A stretch of DNA of 64,000 bases, from contig NZ_NXGV01000001.1 in the NCBI RefSeq assembly GCF_002407605.1, positions 248,643-312,642 on the forward strand. Reading direction: 5' to 3'. The position numbers were made by a program, and so were the translations under genes. Positions 32,365-43,004 of the stretch are shown in pieces. Within the stretch, counting starts at the first letter, position 1. Each line of letters opens with the position of its first letter. The notes beneath the pieces are model-generated. The model saw only the letters and a program-made list of their open reading frames with translations, was not told the origin of the DNA and did no database searches. The stretch is from Marinobacter sp. ANT_B65. Lineage in GTDB: Bacteria > Pseudomonadota > Gammaproteobacteria > Pseudomonadales > Oleiphilaceae.

Positions 32365-32637
32365 TCATTGTTCCGGTGGTACATAGCCTTCAGCTTTTTC
32401 GAAAGGCTCGTTGTTGAAGTAATGCTCCATTTGCGCCTGCAGGTATTTTCGGGTGTTGGGGTCCATCAGGCTCAGGTGCTTTTCGTTGATCAGCATGGTC
32501 TGTTGGTTTTGCCATTCTTCCCAGGCTTGTCTGGATACATTTTCGAAAATGTCCTGGCCTTTCGCTCCAGGCATGGGAGGGAAGTCGAGGCCTTCCAGTT
32601 CTTTCTGGTATTTGCGGCAGAAAACGGTGCGGCTCAT
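32365..32637 (-). CDS. yggX: Fe(II)-trafficking protein YggX
   Basis: A 90-residue cytosolic protein beginning [10 protein letters not shown], with the family-conserved cysteine C7 and the PGxKG, W(E)EWxxxQTMLINE and FxPPE-type ends. YggX protects Fe-S clusters and supports oxidative-stress resistance. The ATG at 32637 overlaps the mutY stop (ATGA), the classic mutY-yggX arrangement; a longer frame upstream is just mutY sequence in another frame. Confidence 0.95.
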   Translation of the reverse strand: MSRTVFCRKYQKELEGLDFPPMPGAKGQDIFENVSRQAWEEWQNQQTMLINEKHLSLMDPNTRKYLQAQMEHYFNNEPFEKAEGYVPPEQ

Positions 32638-33713
32638 GATTGCTCCTGTTTGGATAAATAAGTGGTCGGATTTGTGAGTAGAGTGCGGATAGGCGCTGGC
32701 AGGCCCAGGGTCAGTGCTTCGTGCCGGTGCAGCCATTTCTGTTGAGCGTCATCTCTCACGTTGTTTTGTCCGGTTACATTCAGGCGTGCGGGCTGAATGT
32801 GCAGGTGGTAATGGGAAAAGGTGTGCCGGAAGCCGCCGATGAGTTCTGGTTCTTCGCAGGCAAGCCCCAGGCTCCGCTCGCACGCCTCCTGAAGTTCGTC
32901 AGCGCCATAGGCTGGGTCCAGTTCGGGGAGGCTCCAGAGGCCGCCCCAGATGCCACTGGGTGGGCGCCGCTCCAGCAGGATGCGGCCTTCCTTGTCCTCC
33001 AGTATGACCATCCAGGTTGTTTTCTCTGGCTTGGCTTTTTTTGGTTTGGAGCCCGGGTAGAGGCTCACTTCTTCTCTTGCGTAGGCTGCGCAGCCTCGCT
33101 GCAGTGGGCAACTGATGCAAATGGGGCGGCTGCGGGTGCATACGGTTGCGCCCAGATCCATTATGCCCTGGGTGTAATCCCGAACGCGCTCATCCGGTGT
33201 GTGGGCTTCGGCATGTTCCCAGAGCTGTTTCAATACAGAGGTCTGTCCTGGCCAGCCGGGAACAGCGTGGTACCGTGCCAGTACCCGTTTTACATTGCCG
33301 TCAAGAATTGCAGCGCGCTTGCCAAATGCCTGAGCAATGATCGCGGCAGCGGTGGAGCGGCCTATGCCCGTGAGGGTTTCCAGCTCTTCCTGGGTGTCAG
33401 GAAACAGGCCGCCAAAGTCGTTTACAACGGATTGGGCGGCTTTCTGGAGGTTGCGGGCACGGGCATAATAGCCAAGCCCCGACCAGTGGCTCAGCACGTC
33501 GTCAACCGGAGCCTCCGCAAGAGACTGGACATCGGGGAACCGTTCCATGAAAGCCTGGAAGTAGGGGATAACGGTTGCCACCTGGGTTTGCTGAAGCATG
33601 ATCTCGGAAACCCACACCCGGTAGGCGGTGCGGTCATGATGCCACGGCAGGTTGTGCCTGCCGTGCTGGTCGTACCATGTCAGAAGGTTTTCGGCGAAAT
33701 TGCCTGCTGTCAC
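32634..33713 (-). CDS. mutY: Adenine DNA glycosylase MutY
   Basis: A 359-residue base-excision enzyme that removes A opposite 8-oxoG or G. Catalytic E37 ([10 protein letters not shown]) and D138 (ILDGNV), helix-hairpin-helix [12 protein letters not shown] (114-125), and the [4Fe-4S] ligands C192, C199, C202, C208. A C-terminal NUDIX-like 8-oxoG recognition domain follows (about 225-359). The GTG start overlaps the stop of the AsmA gene. Confidence 0.96.
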   Translation of the reverse strand: MTAGNFAENLLTWYDQHGRHNLPWHHDRTAYRVWVSEIMLQQTQVATVIPYFQAFMERFPDVQSLAEAPVDDVLSHWSGLGYYARARNLQKAAQSVVNDFGGLFPDTQEELETLTGIGRSTAAAIIAQAFGKRAAILDGNVKRVLARYHAVPGWPGQTSVLKQLWEHAEAHTPDERVRDYTQGIMDLGATVCTRSRPICISCPLQRGCAAYAREEVSLYPGSKPKKAKPEKTTWMVILEDKEGRILLERRPPSGIWGGLWSLPELDPAYGADELQEACERSLGLACEEPELIGGFRHTFSHYHLHIQPARLNVTGQNNVRDDAQQKWLHRHEALTLGLPAPIRTLLTNPTTYLSKQEQS

Positions 33714-35914
33714 TTGAACAGACCTTTGAGGGCATCTTTTACTTTCGCGCCTTCCTCTTCACCAAACTTTTCCTTCAGCTTTTCGTTGATTTTGTCTTTA
33801 GCTTTGTCCTTTACCTTGTCGACTTCTTCCGTGGCTTTTATGCGTGCAGCATTTTCTGCAATGGTTTTCAGTGTGTCGCGGAAACGGGAGCCGTCAAAGG
33901 AACACAGGCTGGCTGCACCCGCCGAGAAATCACCGCGGCATTCCACTGGAATAACTACGTTTTCCACGTATTCGGTCACCCGGCAGGCGTTGTCACGGTG
34001 GATCTCCCCAACAATTCTCAGGCCGAGTTCGTAATCAACGAGGGTCTGTTTCAGGTCGACAGTACCATTGCCTTCCAGCTTCATGCCCGCCAGTGAGGCG
34101 ACCAGATCGGTGTTGTCGAAGACATTGCCATTGATGTCCAGCGTACCGTGCATGTCGTTGAATGGTGTGGTTTCGCCCCAGTCGGTAGTTGTCAGCTGGT
34201 CCTGATTGGCCAGTGCAATTCCCTGGCAGGCCATGCGGGTCAGGTTCATGTTGCGGAATTCACCTTCGGCAAGGTTGAAGCTGATCTGACCATCGGCGTT
34301 TTCTCTCAGTACAGAGATACGGTTGCCGGAGGTGGTCGCATTGACCTTGAGATTGGCGCCACCAGCAAGCATGGTGACTTCTGCGAGGTCGGCAAGGAGT
34401 GGCAGAGCCTGAACGTTGCTTACATCTGAGCTGACTGTCCACTTCGGAGTGTCGGTACGGGCATCAATGGTGACATTGGCCCCAAAGCTTCCTTCATAAA
34501 GTTTGCCGCTGAATTCATCCACTTTCAGAAGGCCTTTGCTGGCGGTTGTGCTGGCCTTGATGTCATTGATGGTCAGATTGCTTGCGATCAGCTCTTCCAG
34601 CCCGAAATCAATGTCCAGAAGCAGGCTGCGCAGGGTTTCCAGTGGCAGAAGGTCGCCTTCAGGGCCGGTTCCGGCAGTTTGTGCCGGGGCATCGTTTGCT
34701 GCTTCAGTAGCGTCGCCCTCGGTTGCGGGCGGCAGGTAACGATCGGCGTTGAGTTTGTCGCCCTGAAGTTCGAACACAATGCCGCCGTTGTCGAGGTTAT
34801 AACTGCCCGAACCTTTGAACGTGGTGTCATCCAGTTTGATTACGAGGTCAGACAGTGCTGGCTTGCCGGCGGCGCCGCTGATGCTGGTGGAAAATGCGAT
34901 GGCCTGAAGAACGGCTTCATCTGTTGTCTCAATGGCAGGCTGCCCCAGATTTTCCATCAGTTCTTTGAGAGAAAATTCATCAATGGCTACCTGGCCTTTG
35001 AGCGTAGGTTTATCTCCGAAGCCATTAACATCAAGATGGGTAGTCAGGATCAGGTTTGCGAGGCTGGCGGTGAAGTCACTCAGTGTGGCGGTTTCATTTT
35101 CCAGGTTGGCTTTGGCAGAGCCTTCAAGTTTCGCTGTTACTGATTTTCCACCAAAGGGTTCGCCGTTCATTTCAAATATGGCTTCCAGACCGGAAACCGT
35201 AAAATCGTTGAGTGCTTCGTTGGCTGCCAGGCGGACGTCTATGTTTCCGTCGACAGCAAGTTGTGGCTGTGCGGTCTCTACGCGAAAGCCGATTTCCAGC
35301 GGAAATTCGGAGCCCAGAGTAATGTTGCTGGCATTGACCGTGAAGTCTTCAAGGGTGACTGTCTGGCCAGTACGCTGGTCACTGTAGTGCACCTGCGCAT
35401 TGCTGATCTGGATGTTTTCGACATTAAAGTTCAGGGCTTCGCCGCCGGCTTGTTCACTTTCCGGCGTTGCTGCCCCGGAATTGCTGGCAACATCCTGTTT
35501 GTCCTTTTGTTCATCGCCGGCTACAGGTTCTGGCATAATGTGCGTCCAGTTGCCTTCTCCCTGCTCGTTAATGCTGAGGTGAGCATCCAGCCCATCCAGC
35601 ACAAAGGTGCTGACCTGTGGTGACATGGCAAGCAGGGACCAGAAGTCAACCTGGGCAACCAGTTGCGTCAGCGCGATGAAGCGTTCACCATCCAGAGTGG
35701 CTTCTACATCATTCAGCTCCAGCCCGAGAGGGACAAAAGACCAGCCGATATCGCCGTCCAGAACGAGGTTGAGGTTGGTTTGATCCTCAACAACCTGTTT
35801 GATCTGCGGTTTGTAGTCGTTCGGGTCTATGACGGCCATGGCAATGGCTATCGCGACAATGGCAAGAACGACTAGTGCAACTATGGCGACCAGCGCATAA
35901 CGTATGGCTTTCAT
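33710..35914 (-). CDS. AsmA-family protein
   Basis: A 734-residue protein with one N-terminal membrane helix (about 7-29) and a long periplasmic beta-rich region, with the AsmA N-terminal block at 30-150 and C-terminal AsmA block at about 520-650. It ends in a Lys/Glu-rich helix. AsmA-like proteins are linked to phospholipid transport between membranes and outer-membrane biogenesis. It heads an operon with mutY and yggX. Confidence 0.88.
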   Translation of the reverse strand: MKAIRYALVAIVALVVLAIVAIAIAMAVIDPNDYKPQIKQVVEDQTNLNLVLDGDIGWSFVPLGLELNDVEATLDGERFIALTQLVAQVDFWSLLAMSPQVSTFVLDGLDAHLSINEQGEGNWTHIMPEPVAGDEQKDKQDVASNSGAATPESEQAGGEALNFNVENIQISNAQVHYSDQRTGQTVTLEDFTVNASNITLGSEFPLEIGFRVETAQPQLAVDGNIDVRLAANEALNDFTVSGLEAIFEMNGEPFGGKSVTAKLEGSAKANLENETATLSDFTASLANLILTTHLDVNGFGDKPTLKGQVAIDEFSLKELMENLGQPAIETTDEAVLQAIAFSTSISGAAGKPALSDLVIKLDDTTFKGSGSYNLDNGGIVFELQGDKLNADRYLPPATEGDATEAANDAPAQTAGTGPEGDLLPLETLRSLLLDIDFGLEELIASNLTINDIKASTTASKGLLKVDEFSGKLYEGSFGANVTIDARTDTPKWTVSSDVSNVQALPLLADLAEVTMLAGGANLKVNATTSGNRISVLRENADGQISFNLAEGEFRNMNLTRMACQGIALANQDQLTTTDWGETTPFNDMHGTLDINGNVFDNTDLVASLAGMKLEGNGTVDLKQTLVDYELGLRIVGEIHRDNACRVTEYVENVVIPVECRGDFSAGAASLCSFDGSRFRDTLKTIAENAARIKATEEVDKVKDKAKDKINEKLKEKFGEEEGAKVKDALKGLFK

Positions 35915-36104
35915 GATTCAGACGTCCTTTCTTTTGCGGTAGCTTTCAGGATTCAGGGTGAATCCGGGCGCGAATAAGTTAAAGGATAACGCAGGGTTAA
36001 TAAATTAACAGGGCGGGAGTATGACAATGCCGTAGTGTTGGGCCAAAATACATTTATTATTTTTCCGCTTTATTGTTACGTATAAGCATAAAAAGGAGTT
36101 CGCT

Positions 36105-36566
36105 GTGGCTATTACTGTTTCGATTGAGCTGAGCCGGGAGCTTGAAATTCCAGCCAGTTACGACGAGGTGTTTGAGTTGCTGGCTGATGTGCCCCGCTCT
36201 GCGAGCTATTTTCCTAAGGTAGATAAGCTGGCGGATCTGGAGGGCAACATCTACCGATGGGAAATGGAAAAAGTCGGTGTCGATAAGTACGCTATCCAGG
36301 CGATTTATGCATGCCAGTACGTTTCAGATAAAGATGCCGGAAAAATTATCTGGGAGCCGGTAAAGGGAGAGGGTAACGGAGTAGTCCATGGGTCCTGGGC
36401 GTTGACGGCGAAAGGCGACAAAGCTACGGCTCTGAAGTTTCATACCTGCGCCGAGCTGACATTGCCGCTGCCCAGCCTGCTTAAGCTTGCCATCAGCCCT
36501 GTCATCAAACATGAATTCAATGGTTTGGTGGATACGTATATGAAAAATCTGAAGAATGCTTTCTGA
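36105..36566 (+). CDS. SRPBCC-family protein (START/polyketide-cyclase-like)
   Basis: A 153-residue helix-grip protein beginning ITVSIELSRELEIPASYDEVFELLADV, typical of the SRPBCC superfamily that binds hydrophobic ligands. GTG start with AAAAGGAG upstream. Single gene between asmA and the his operon; ligand unknown. Confidence 0.8.
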   Translation: MAITVSIELSRELEIPASYDEVFELLADVPRSASYFPKVDKLADLEGNIYRWEMEKVGVDKYAIQAIYACQYVSDKDAGKIIWEPVKGEGNGVVHGSWALTAKGDKATALKFHTCAELTLPLPSLLKLAISPVIKHEFNGLVDTYMKNLKNAF

Positions 36567-36613
36567 ATAATTTGTGTTCAGTCTCACACTATCGTGCCGA
36601 TTAACCCGGCTAT

Positions 36614-36642
36614 GGGACTCCTGCAGGCATAAAAGGTATAAT
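36614..36642 (+). promoter_or_regulatory. Sigma-70 promoter of hisBHAF
   Basis: Perfect -10 TATAAT at 36637-36642; the -35 region is poor. The start codon of hisB is 53 bp downstream. No his attenuator-like leader is visible. Confidence 0.5.
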
Positions 36643-36695
36643 CCGCGAATCAAGTTTTCCGGCGTTGTGCCACCTAAATCTGCTACGGAGTCCCC

Positions 36696-37289
36696 ATGGC
36701 CGAACGTAAGGCTCGGGTAGAACGAAATACCCTTGAAACCCAGATCACCGTTGAGATCAATCTCGACGGTACCGGTAAATCCAGTTTCGAGACTGGAGTC
36801 CCGTTCCTTGATCACATGATGGAACAGATATCCCGTCATGGGATGGTCGATCTGAACATTGTCTCCAAAGGCGACCTGCACATAGATGACCACCACACTG
36901 TAGAAGATATCGGCATCACCCTCGGTCAGGCCTTTAAACAGGCTGTAGGTGATAAGAAAGGTATTCGCCGGTATGGTCACGCCTACGTACCTCTGGATGA
37001 GGCGCTTTCCCGCGTGGTTATTGATCTCTCAGGCCGCCCAGGCCTGATTATGGAGGTGCCCTATACCCGGGGCATGGTAGGCGGGTTTGATGTCGATTTG
37101 TTTGAAGAGTTTTTCCGTGGGTTCATCAACCACGCGATGGTGACCATGCACATCGATAACCTTCGCGGCAAAAATACTCACCACCAGATCGAAACTGTGT
37201 TCAAAGCATTCGGCCGCGCCTTGCGTATGGCTGTTGAAATGGATGAGCGCATGGCGGGTGTTACTCCGTCTACCAAAGGCCTGTTGTAA
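36696..37289 (+). CDS. hisB: Imidazoleglycerol-phosphate dehydratase HisB
   Basis: A 197-residue monofunctional dehydratase (no phosphatase domain). The metal-binding motifs [10 protein letters not shown] and THHQIE are present, with FLDHM near residue 38. It converts imidazole-glycerol phosphate to imidazole-acetol phosphate in histidine synthesis. First gene of hisB-hisH-hisA-hisF. Confidence 0.97.
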   Translation: MAERKARVERNTLETQITVEINLDGTGKSSFETGVPFLDHMMEQISRHGMVDLNIVSKGDLHIDDHHTVEDIGITLGQAFKQAVGDKKGIRRYGHAYVPLDEALSRVVIDLSGRPGLIMEVPYTRGMVGGFDVDLFEEFFRGFINHAMVTMHIDNLRGKNTHHQIETVFKAFGRALRMAVEMDERMAGVTPSTKGLL

Positions 37290-37316
37290 ACCGCCACTCA
37301 AGGACCTGCACTAACC

Positions 37317-37958
37317 ATGAAAACCGTTGCCATCATCGACTACGGCATGGGGAACCTTCACTCTGCCCGTAAAGCGGTAGAGCATGTGGCCCCGGATACC
37401 AGAGTTCTGGTAACCGATAACGCTGATCTGATTCGTGAAGCCGACCGGGTGATTTTGCCCGGTGTCGGCGCAATCCGTGACTGTATGGCTGAGATGCGTC
37501 GCCATGGGGTGGATGAGCTGGTGCGGGAAGTCTCCCGTGATCGTCCATTTCTGGGTATTTGTGTCGGCATGCAGGCGCTTATGTCCCGCAGCGAAGAAAA
37601 CGGTGGCGTTGACGGCATCAACCTCTTCCCTTCTGAAGTACGTTTCTTCGGTGAGAATCTTGTAGAAAATGGCGAGCGCCTGAAGGTGCCTCACATGGGC
37701 TGGAACGAGGTGTATCACACCAAAGAACACCCGCTTTGGCAGGGTATTCCTGATGGAGACCGCTTCTACTTTGTGCACAGTTACTACGCAGAGGCAGAAG
37801 GCAATGCGGATATCGCCGGGCGCAGCCATTACGGCGTTGATCTGGCGGCTGCAGTGGCTCGGGATAATATTTTTGCTGTGCAGTTTCACCCGGAGAAAAG
37901 TGCCCGGGCAGGACTGCAACTTCTCAAGAACTTTACTGACTGGAACGGAACATGCTGA
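37317..37958 (+). CDS. hisH: Imidazole glycerol phosphate synthase glutaminase subunit HisH
   Basis: A 213-residue class I glutaminase with triad C82 (LGICVGMQ), H191 and E193 (FHPEKS). It supplies ammonia to HisF. Its end overlaps hisA by 7 bp. Confidence 0.97.
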   Translation: MKTVAIIDYGMGNLHSARKAVEHVAPDTRVLVTDNADLIREADRVILPGVGAIRDCMAEMRRHGVDELVREVSRDRPFLGICVGMQALMSRSEENGGVDGINLFPSEVRFFGENLVENGERLKVPHMGWNEVYHTKEHPLWQGIPDGDRFYFVHSYYAEAEGNADIAGRSHYGVDLAAAVARDNIFAVQFHPEKSARAGLQLLKNFTDWNGTC

Positions 37959-38689
37959 TTATTCCCGCCATTGATCTCAAAGACGGAAAGTGTGTGCGCT
38001 TGCGCCAGGGCCGGATGGACGATTCCACCGTTTTTGGTGGTGATCCTGTTGATATGGCCACCCGTTGGGTGGAGGCCGGAGCCCGCCGGTTGCACCTTGT
38101 GGACCTGAATGGCGCATTTGCAGGTGAGCCGGTTAACGGGGAGATCGTCCAGGCCATCGCTCGTAAATACCCCGATTTGCCAATACAGATTGGCGGCGGT
38201 ATTCGTACTGCAGAAACTATTGAGGCTTATCTCAAAGCCGGTGTGCAGTGGGTAATTATCGGGACCAAAGCGGTGAAAGAGCCGGAATTTGTGACTGAAA
38301 TGTGTAAGCGCTTCCCTGGCCATATTATCGTAGGCCTGGACGCCAAAGATGGCCGCGTAGCTACAGATGGCTGGGCCGAAGTGTCCGAAGTTATGGCGAC
38401 TGATCTTGCGAAGCGGTATGCCAATGATGGCGTTGAGGCGATTGTTTATACCGACATCAACCGTGACGGCATGATGCAGGGCGTAAACGTTGAAGCTACA
38501 GCGGCCCTGGCCGAAGAGGGTGGTATACCCGTTATTGCTTCCGGTGGTGTTACCAACATGGATGATCTCGAACGCCTGGCGCCCGTTGCCAGCAAGGGCA
38601 TCATTGGCGCTATTACCGGCCGGGCTATATACGAAGGCACCCTGGATGTTGCGGAAGCCCAGGCATTCTGTGACTCTCTGAAAGGCTGA
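37952..38689 (+). CDS. hisA: ProFAR isomerase HisA
   Basis: A 245-residue TIM barrel with D8 (PAIDLKDGK) and the second acid in YTDINRDGM, plus the two phosphate-binding glycine loops. It isomerises ProFAR to PRFAR. It overlaps hisH and lies 13 bp before hisF. Confidence 0.97.
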   Translation: MLIIPAIDLKDGKCVRLRQGRMDDSTVFGGDPVDMATRWVEAGARRLHLVDLNGAFAGEPVNGEIVQAIARKYPDLPIQIGGGIRTAETIEAYLKAGVQWVIIGTKAVKEPEFVTEMCKRFPGHIIVGLDAKDGRVATDGWAEVSEVMATDLAKRYANDGVEAIVYTDINRDGMMQGVNVEATAALAEEGGIPVIASGGVTNMDDLERLAPVASKGIIGAITGRAIYEGTLDVAEAQAFCDSLKG

Positions 38690-38702
38690 ACAAGGTAGAT
38701 TT

Positions 38703-39476
38703 ATGGCACTGGCAAAACGCATTATTCCCTGTCTGGATGTGGACAAAGGGCGTGTTGTAAAAGGCGTGAACTTTGTGGATATCCGGGATGCCGGCGACCC
38801 CGTGGAAGTGGCGCGTCGCTATAACGAGCAGGGTGCTGACGAGATCACCTTTCTGGATATTACAGCAAGCCACGAAAGTCGTGACACGACCTATGAAACA
38901 GTTGAGCGGATGGCGGCGGAAGTTTTCATTCCGCTGACGGTCGGTGGGGGTGTTCGTACGGTCGATGATATCCGTAAGCTGTTAAACGCCGGTGCAGACA
39001 AGGTTGCGATTAATACAGCGGCGGTATTCAACCCGGAGTTTGTGCAGGAAGCTGCAGAACGCTTTGGTAGTCAGTGCATTGTGGTGGCGATTGATGCCAA
39101 GCAGGTCAGCGCTGAAGGCGAAACGCCGCGCTGGGAGATCTTTACCCATGGAGGCCGAAAGCCAACAGGGCTGGATGCCGTGGAATGGGCGCGCAAAATG
39201 GTGGAAATGGGTGCCGGCGAACTGTTGCTGACAAGTATGGACAGAGATGGCACCAAGGTCGGGTTTGATCTTGGTCTGACCCGTGCGGTCAGCGATGCCG
39301 TAATCGTTCCTGTGATTGCCTCAGGTGGTGTGGGTGAGCTTCAGCATCTGGCGGATGGCGTTACCATGGGAGGCGCAGATGCAGTGCTCGCAGCGTCTAT
39401 TTTCCATTTTGGTGAGCACACAATCCCCGAAGCCAAGGCCTTCATGAAGGCTCAGGGAATCGAAGTCCGGGATTAA
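38703..39476 (+). CDS. hisF: Imidazole glycerol phosphate synthase cyclase subunit HisF
   Basis: A 257-residue TIM barrel with D11 ([12 protein letters not shown]) and D130-region [10 protein letters not shown]. It joins with HisH to form imidazole-glycerol phosphate and AICAR. Its stop overlaps the convergent yibQ stop by 4 bp. Confidence 0.97.
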   Translation: MALAKRIIPCLDVDKGRVVKGVNFVDIRDAGDPVEVARRYNEQGADEITFLDITASHESRDTTYETVERMAAEVFIPLTVGGGVRTVDDIRKLLNAGADKVAINTAAVFNPEFVQEAAERFGSQCIVVAIDAKQVSAEGETPRWEIFTHGGRKPTGLDAVEWARKMVEMGAGELLLTSMDRDGTKVGFDLGLTRAVSDAVIVPVIASGGVGELQHLADGVTMGGADAVLAASIFHFGEHTIPEAKAFMKAQGIEVRD

Positions 39477-40306
39477 TCCTTCCTGGCAAAGGCAGGCCTT
39501 ATGGCCTGCTTTTCCCCTTCTGCAAACATCTTCTGGTTGTTGTTACGGATAGCCCAGAGACCGCTTACTGTGGCAATGGCAACGCCTTGCTCATCCAGCA
39601 GCGGAAGATGCTTTTCGAGATAATCGATGGTCACAGTATGTGGATGGCCAATGCCAATCGCGCTTCCGTTTTTCTTGGCCCGCCGCACCAGTTCCCTGAA
39701 TTGCTGGTCTATAAACTCTTCAGTTTGCTCGTGGTCCAGAAACACGTCCCGTGTCATGGTGGGTATCTGATAAGCCTCGGCAACATCGCCCGCTACTGAT
39801 GAAGCTATAGTCCGGCTATCGATAAAATAAACCGGATAGCGGTAGAGTTCTTTCATCACCCAGTCCATGGGTTCGAGTTGCTGGGTCAGCAGGCTGCCCA
39901 TATGGTTGTTCACGCCTTGTACATAGGGGATGGATTTCAGAGCGCGGCGCAGTGTGGCAGTCACACTCCGCTCATCCATATCTGACGTTAACCCTCCAGG
40001 ACCAAGGCTGAAGTTCCGTGTGTTGGCCATGGGCGCGTGCAGCATGATCTCTTTGTTACGACTGTGCGCCAGACGAGCAAGAGTATCTGTGTGCCGCCGA
40101 TAGGGCAGGAATGCCAGGGTCAAGGGTTGATCGATGTTGGCGAGGCGTTCCCCCTCATGCAGGTTGTGCCCCACGTCATCGATAATGATAGCAATGGTTG
40201 GCGGAACAGAACCTGTTACGGGTTCCGCGGCTACTGCGCCGGCAGCCAGGCTGGCCAAGGCTGCCAGGATAAGCACCCTTGGTGTCAGGCCAGACATAGA
40301 CTTCAC
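39473..40306 (-). CDS. Divergent polysaccharide deacetylase (YibQ family)
   Basis: A 277-residue protein with a signal peptide ending about residue 27 and a polysaccharide-deacetylase-2 fold. It carries [24 protein letters not shown] and FIDSRT motifs that hold the metal site. Usually found with envC and a C-terminal protease, as here, and linked to cell-envelope maintenance; the substrate is not established. It overlaps the protease gene by 4 bp. Confidence 0.9.
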   Translation of the reverse strand: MKSMSGLTPRVLILAALASLAAGAVAAEPVTGSVPPTIAIIIDDVGHNLHEGERLANIDQPLTLAFLPYRRHTDTLARLAHSRNKEIMLHAPMANTRNFSLGPGGLTSDMDERSVTATLRRALKSIPYVQGVNNHMGSLLTQQLEPMDWVMKELYRYPVYFIDSRTIASSVAGDVAEAYQIPTMTRDVFLDHEQTEEFIDQQFRELVRRAKKNGSAIGIGHPHTVTIDYLEKHLPLLDEQGVAIATVSGLWAIRNNNQKMFAEGEKQAIRPAFARKD

Positions 40307-41709
40307 TGTACTGAATCAGCTCTTTGGGGGGTAAGAATGTGCAGCCCTTTCAGCAGATTGAGTGCTGAGCGTAGCTGGTAGTCGCGGTCTGTTACAGAGC
40401 CCGCCTGACTTTCTGCTTCTGAGTGCTCATTGCCAGCTTCTGAGCCAACAGCTTTCTCATCCTGGCCAATGAGGTGGCCGCTCAGGTCCGCTTCGGTAAA
40501 GAATGGACGGCTGTCCAGCTCCTTGAGTTCCGCTGGCCGTACCTCGATGTCCGGCTCAATCCCCGTGGCTTGTATGGAGCGGCCATCTGGAGTGTAGTAG
40601 CGGGCGGTTGTCATTTTGATAGCGTGGGTTTCATCAAGCGGGATAACCGTCTGGACACTGCCCTTGCCAAAGGACTGTGTACCCATGATCACGGCCCGCT
40701 TATGGTCTTGCAACGCACCTGCAAGGATTTCGGAAGCGGATGCCGAGCCGCCGTTAATCAGAACAACAATGGGGGTGCCAGCCATCACGTCGCCGTCCTG
40801 AGCGCTGAAACGAAGGCGCGAGCTCTGGATTCTGCCCTCGGTATATACAATCAGCCCTTCATCCAGCAGTGCGTCAGCCGTTGCTACCGCCGCCTGCAGC
40901 ACGCCGCCCGGGTTGTTGCGCAGGTCAAGCACCAAGCCGTCGAGATCGCCGCCATTATCTTCTTTGAGCTTTTTCAGGGCTTTGGTGAACTGTTCTCCAG
41001 TCTCCGCCTGGAACTGGGTCAGGCGCACGTATCCGTAGCCGTTTTCAATCATGCGGCTCTTTACGCTGGTAACCTTGATAACATCCCGTTCAACGTCGAT
41101 CTCGACCGGAGCATTATCTCCTTCACGCATAACGGTCAGAGTGAGTATGGTGCCAGGCTTGCCGCGCATCAGCTGAACAGCTTCATCCAGGCTCATGCCT
41201 TTTACCGGCTTTTCATCAAGCTTGATGATCAGATCACCAGCCCGGACGCCGGCCTGCTGAGCCGGAGTGTCGTCAATCGGAGCTATAACTTTCACAAAGC
41301 CGTTTTCCATGCCTACTTCAATGCCCAGGCCGCCAAATTCACCAGAGGTGCTTTCCTCCAGCTTTTCGTAGTCTTTGGGGGCGAGATAGGTGGAATGTGG
41401 ATCCAGGTCTGAAAGCATACCTTTGATGGCGCTTTCCAGTAGCTGGCGGTCGTCTACGTCTTCAACATAGGCCGCCTTGATACGGGCAAAAACTTCTGTG
41501 AATTTGCGCAGATCATCCAGAGGCAGCTGTTTCTCCGGATCGGGCAGGGTGATTTCAACACGTTCGCCATTCTGGATGCCTTCCAGAATCTGCGAGTTGT
41601 CTGGTGAGCTGTCCTGGGCGATGGCCAACCCAGGAAATGCAATGAAACAGGCCGCAAGGATGGCTGAGCGCAAAGGTAAGGCTTGGAGTGTACTTCGGAC
41701 CCGTTTCAT
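40303..41709 (-). CDS. Carboxy-terminal processing protease (S41, CtpA-like)
   Basis: A 468-residue periplasmic protease: signal peptide to about residue 31, N-terminal helical region, PDZ domain (about 120-205) and S41 core. Catalytic S324 (GGSASASE) and K349 (FGKGSVQ) are 25 residues apart as in Prc/CtpA. It likely trims envelope proteins, possibly peptidoglycan hydrolases, fitting its place after envC. Confidence 0.93.
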   Translation of the reverse strand: MKRVRSTLQALPLRSAILAACFIAFPGLAIAQDSSPDNSQILEGIQNGERVEITLPDPEKQLPLDDLRKFTEVFARIKAAYVEDVDDRQLLESAIKGMLSDLDPHSTYLAPKDYEKLEESTSGEFGGLGIEVGMENGFVKVIAPIDDTPAQQAGVRAGDLIIKLDEKPVKGMSLDEAVQLMRGKPGTILTLTVMREGDNAPVEIDVERDVIKVTSVKSRMIENGYGYVRLTQFQAETGEQFTKALKKLKEDNGGDLDGLVLDLRNNPGGVLQAAVATADALLDEGLIVYTEGRIQSSRLRFSAQDGDVMAGTPIVVLINGGSASASEILAGALQDHKRAVIMGTQSFGKGSVQTVIPLDETHAIKMTTARYYTPDGRSIQATGIEPDIEVRPAELKELDSRPFFTEADLSGHLIGQDEKAVGSEAGNEHSEAESQAGSVTDRDYQLRSALNLLKGLHILTPQRADSVQ

Positions 41710-41840
41710 TCACATATCCCGTGGTTATTCCGGTAGTTAAACTGAGATCTGAGCTGAGAGTCGAGCAAAACAGCCGGCTGAATTCTCCGCTCCGACAGTA
41801 TGGCGTCAGCGGGCGCATTTGTCAGCCCTGCTACGGGTGC

Positions 41841-43004
41841 TCACTTGCCCAGCCAGCGCCCTGGATTATCTGGTTTTCCATTATGGCGCACCTCAAAATA
41901 CAGCGCCGGGTTTTCTGTGCCACCCGTGCGGCCTGCCAGGGCAATGGCCTCTCCGGCTGCGACCCAGTCGCCAGGGCTGGTAAAGAGGCTGCTGCTATGG
42001 CCATAGAGTGTCATGTAGCCATCGCCGTGATCAATAATTGTTATCAACCCGAATCCTCTGAGCCAGTTGGCGAAAACAACTCTGCCATAGTGGATGGCTT
42101 TTACTTCCGCACCTTCGGAGGTCTGAATAAGCAAGCCGTTCCTGCTGAGTTTGCCATTTGCGTATTTCTCGCCAAACCGGCTGGTGACCTTGCCTTGTGC
42201 GGGCCATGGAAGCTTGTTTCTGAGCGATGAGAAGGGCTGGGATTCGTTCGGGGAAGGAATGTTTGCAATAGCTTGCTGTACTTCCGAAAGCAGCTTTTCC
42301 AGGCGTTCGCGATCGGATTCCAGCTCGTCTTTTTCGCCACGACGGTTATGGATGTCCTGCTTGAGGGCTGCCAGTGTTTTCTCGCGTTCCTGGAGGGAGG
42401 CTTTAAGCTGCTGCTGGCGTTTAATGACGCCTTCTTCGGTTTTTGCGAGTTCGGCCCGGGTACTTTGAGCCGCAGCCTGTGTATCTTTCAGTTCTCGCAG
42501 GTTTTTGTGGAAGGTTTCCAGGCGTCCCAGGGTGTCGCGGCTGAGGTATTCGTAGTAAGTCATGGTCCGGGCGATGTTGTCCGGATCTATCTCGTTAAGC
42601 AGTATTTTGACTGCAGGGGCGTCGCCTTCCATCCAGGCAGTGCGGATCTGTTTTTTCAGGCTTTCGCGCTGCTTCTCCAGGGTTCGTGTCAGCTCCCGCT
42701 CGTCGCTCTGGAGCCTGGAGAGACGCTGCTGTTGCGCTTTTACCTGTTCGCGTAGAGATCGTCGCTCCTGGGTCAGGCGGCTGATTGAGCGTTCGGAGGC
42801 AGCAAGTTGCTGCTCAAGAGATGAACGGTCCTTCTCTGCGTCGGCCAGCCAGTCGTCGATATCCTCAATGCGTTCCTTGAGGGCTTCAATCTGGGCGGGT
42901 GTAACCTCCTGCTCCGATGCTGCTGGCGCTGCACTCAGTACAAACGTGAGTGCGAGCGCAGCTACTGCAGTCAGTCGCAAGGGTATGGCCTGTTTCCGGA
43001 TCAA
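41841..43004 (-). CDS. envC: Murein hydrolase activator EnvC
   Basis: A 387-residue exported protein: signal peptide to about residue 30, long coiled coil (about 35-250) and C-terminal LytM domain. The LytM zinc ligands are largely lost (YGHSSS kept, but LYFEVR in place of LHFEVR, and no first His), so it should activate amidases rather than cut peptidoglycan itself. Its start overlaps the gpmI stop by 4 bp. Confidence 0.93.
   Translation of the reverse strand: MIRKQAIPLRLTAVAALALTFVLSAAPAASEQEVTPAQIEALKERIEDIDDWLADAEKDRSSLEQQLAASERSISRLTQERRSLREQVKAQQQRLSRLQSDERELTRTLEKQRESLKKQIRTAWMEGDAPAVKILLNEIDPDNIARTMTYYEYLSRDTLGRLETFHKNLRELKDTQAAAQSTRAELAKTEEGVIKRQQQLKASLQEREKTLAALKQDIHNRRGEKDELESDRERLEKLLSEVQQAIANIPSPNESQPFSSLRNKLPWPAQGKVTSRFGEKYANGKLSRNGLLIQTSEGAEVKAIHYGRVVFANWLRGFGLITIIDHGDGYMTLYGHSSSLFTSPGDWVAAGEAIALAGRTGGTENPALYFEVRHNGKPDNPGRWLGK

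Noticed and set aside
32721..34034. A 437-codon plus-strand frame opposite mutY and the AsmA end
   Set aside because: It is antisense to mutY with its catalytic and Fe-S motifs; composition is that of a shadow frame.
36567..36695. Histidine attenuator leader before hisB
   Set aside because: No His-rich leader peptide or alternative hairpins are visible.
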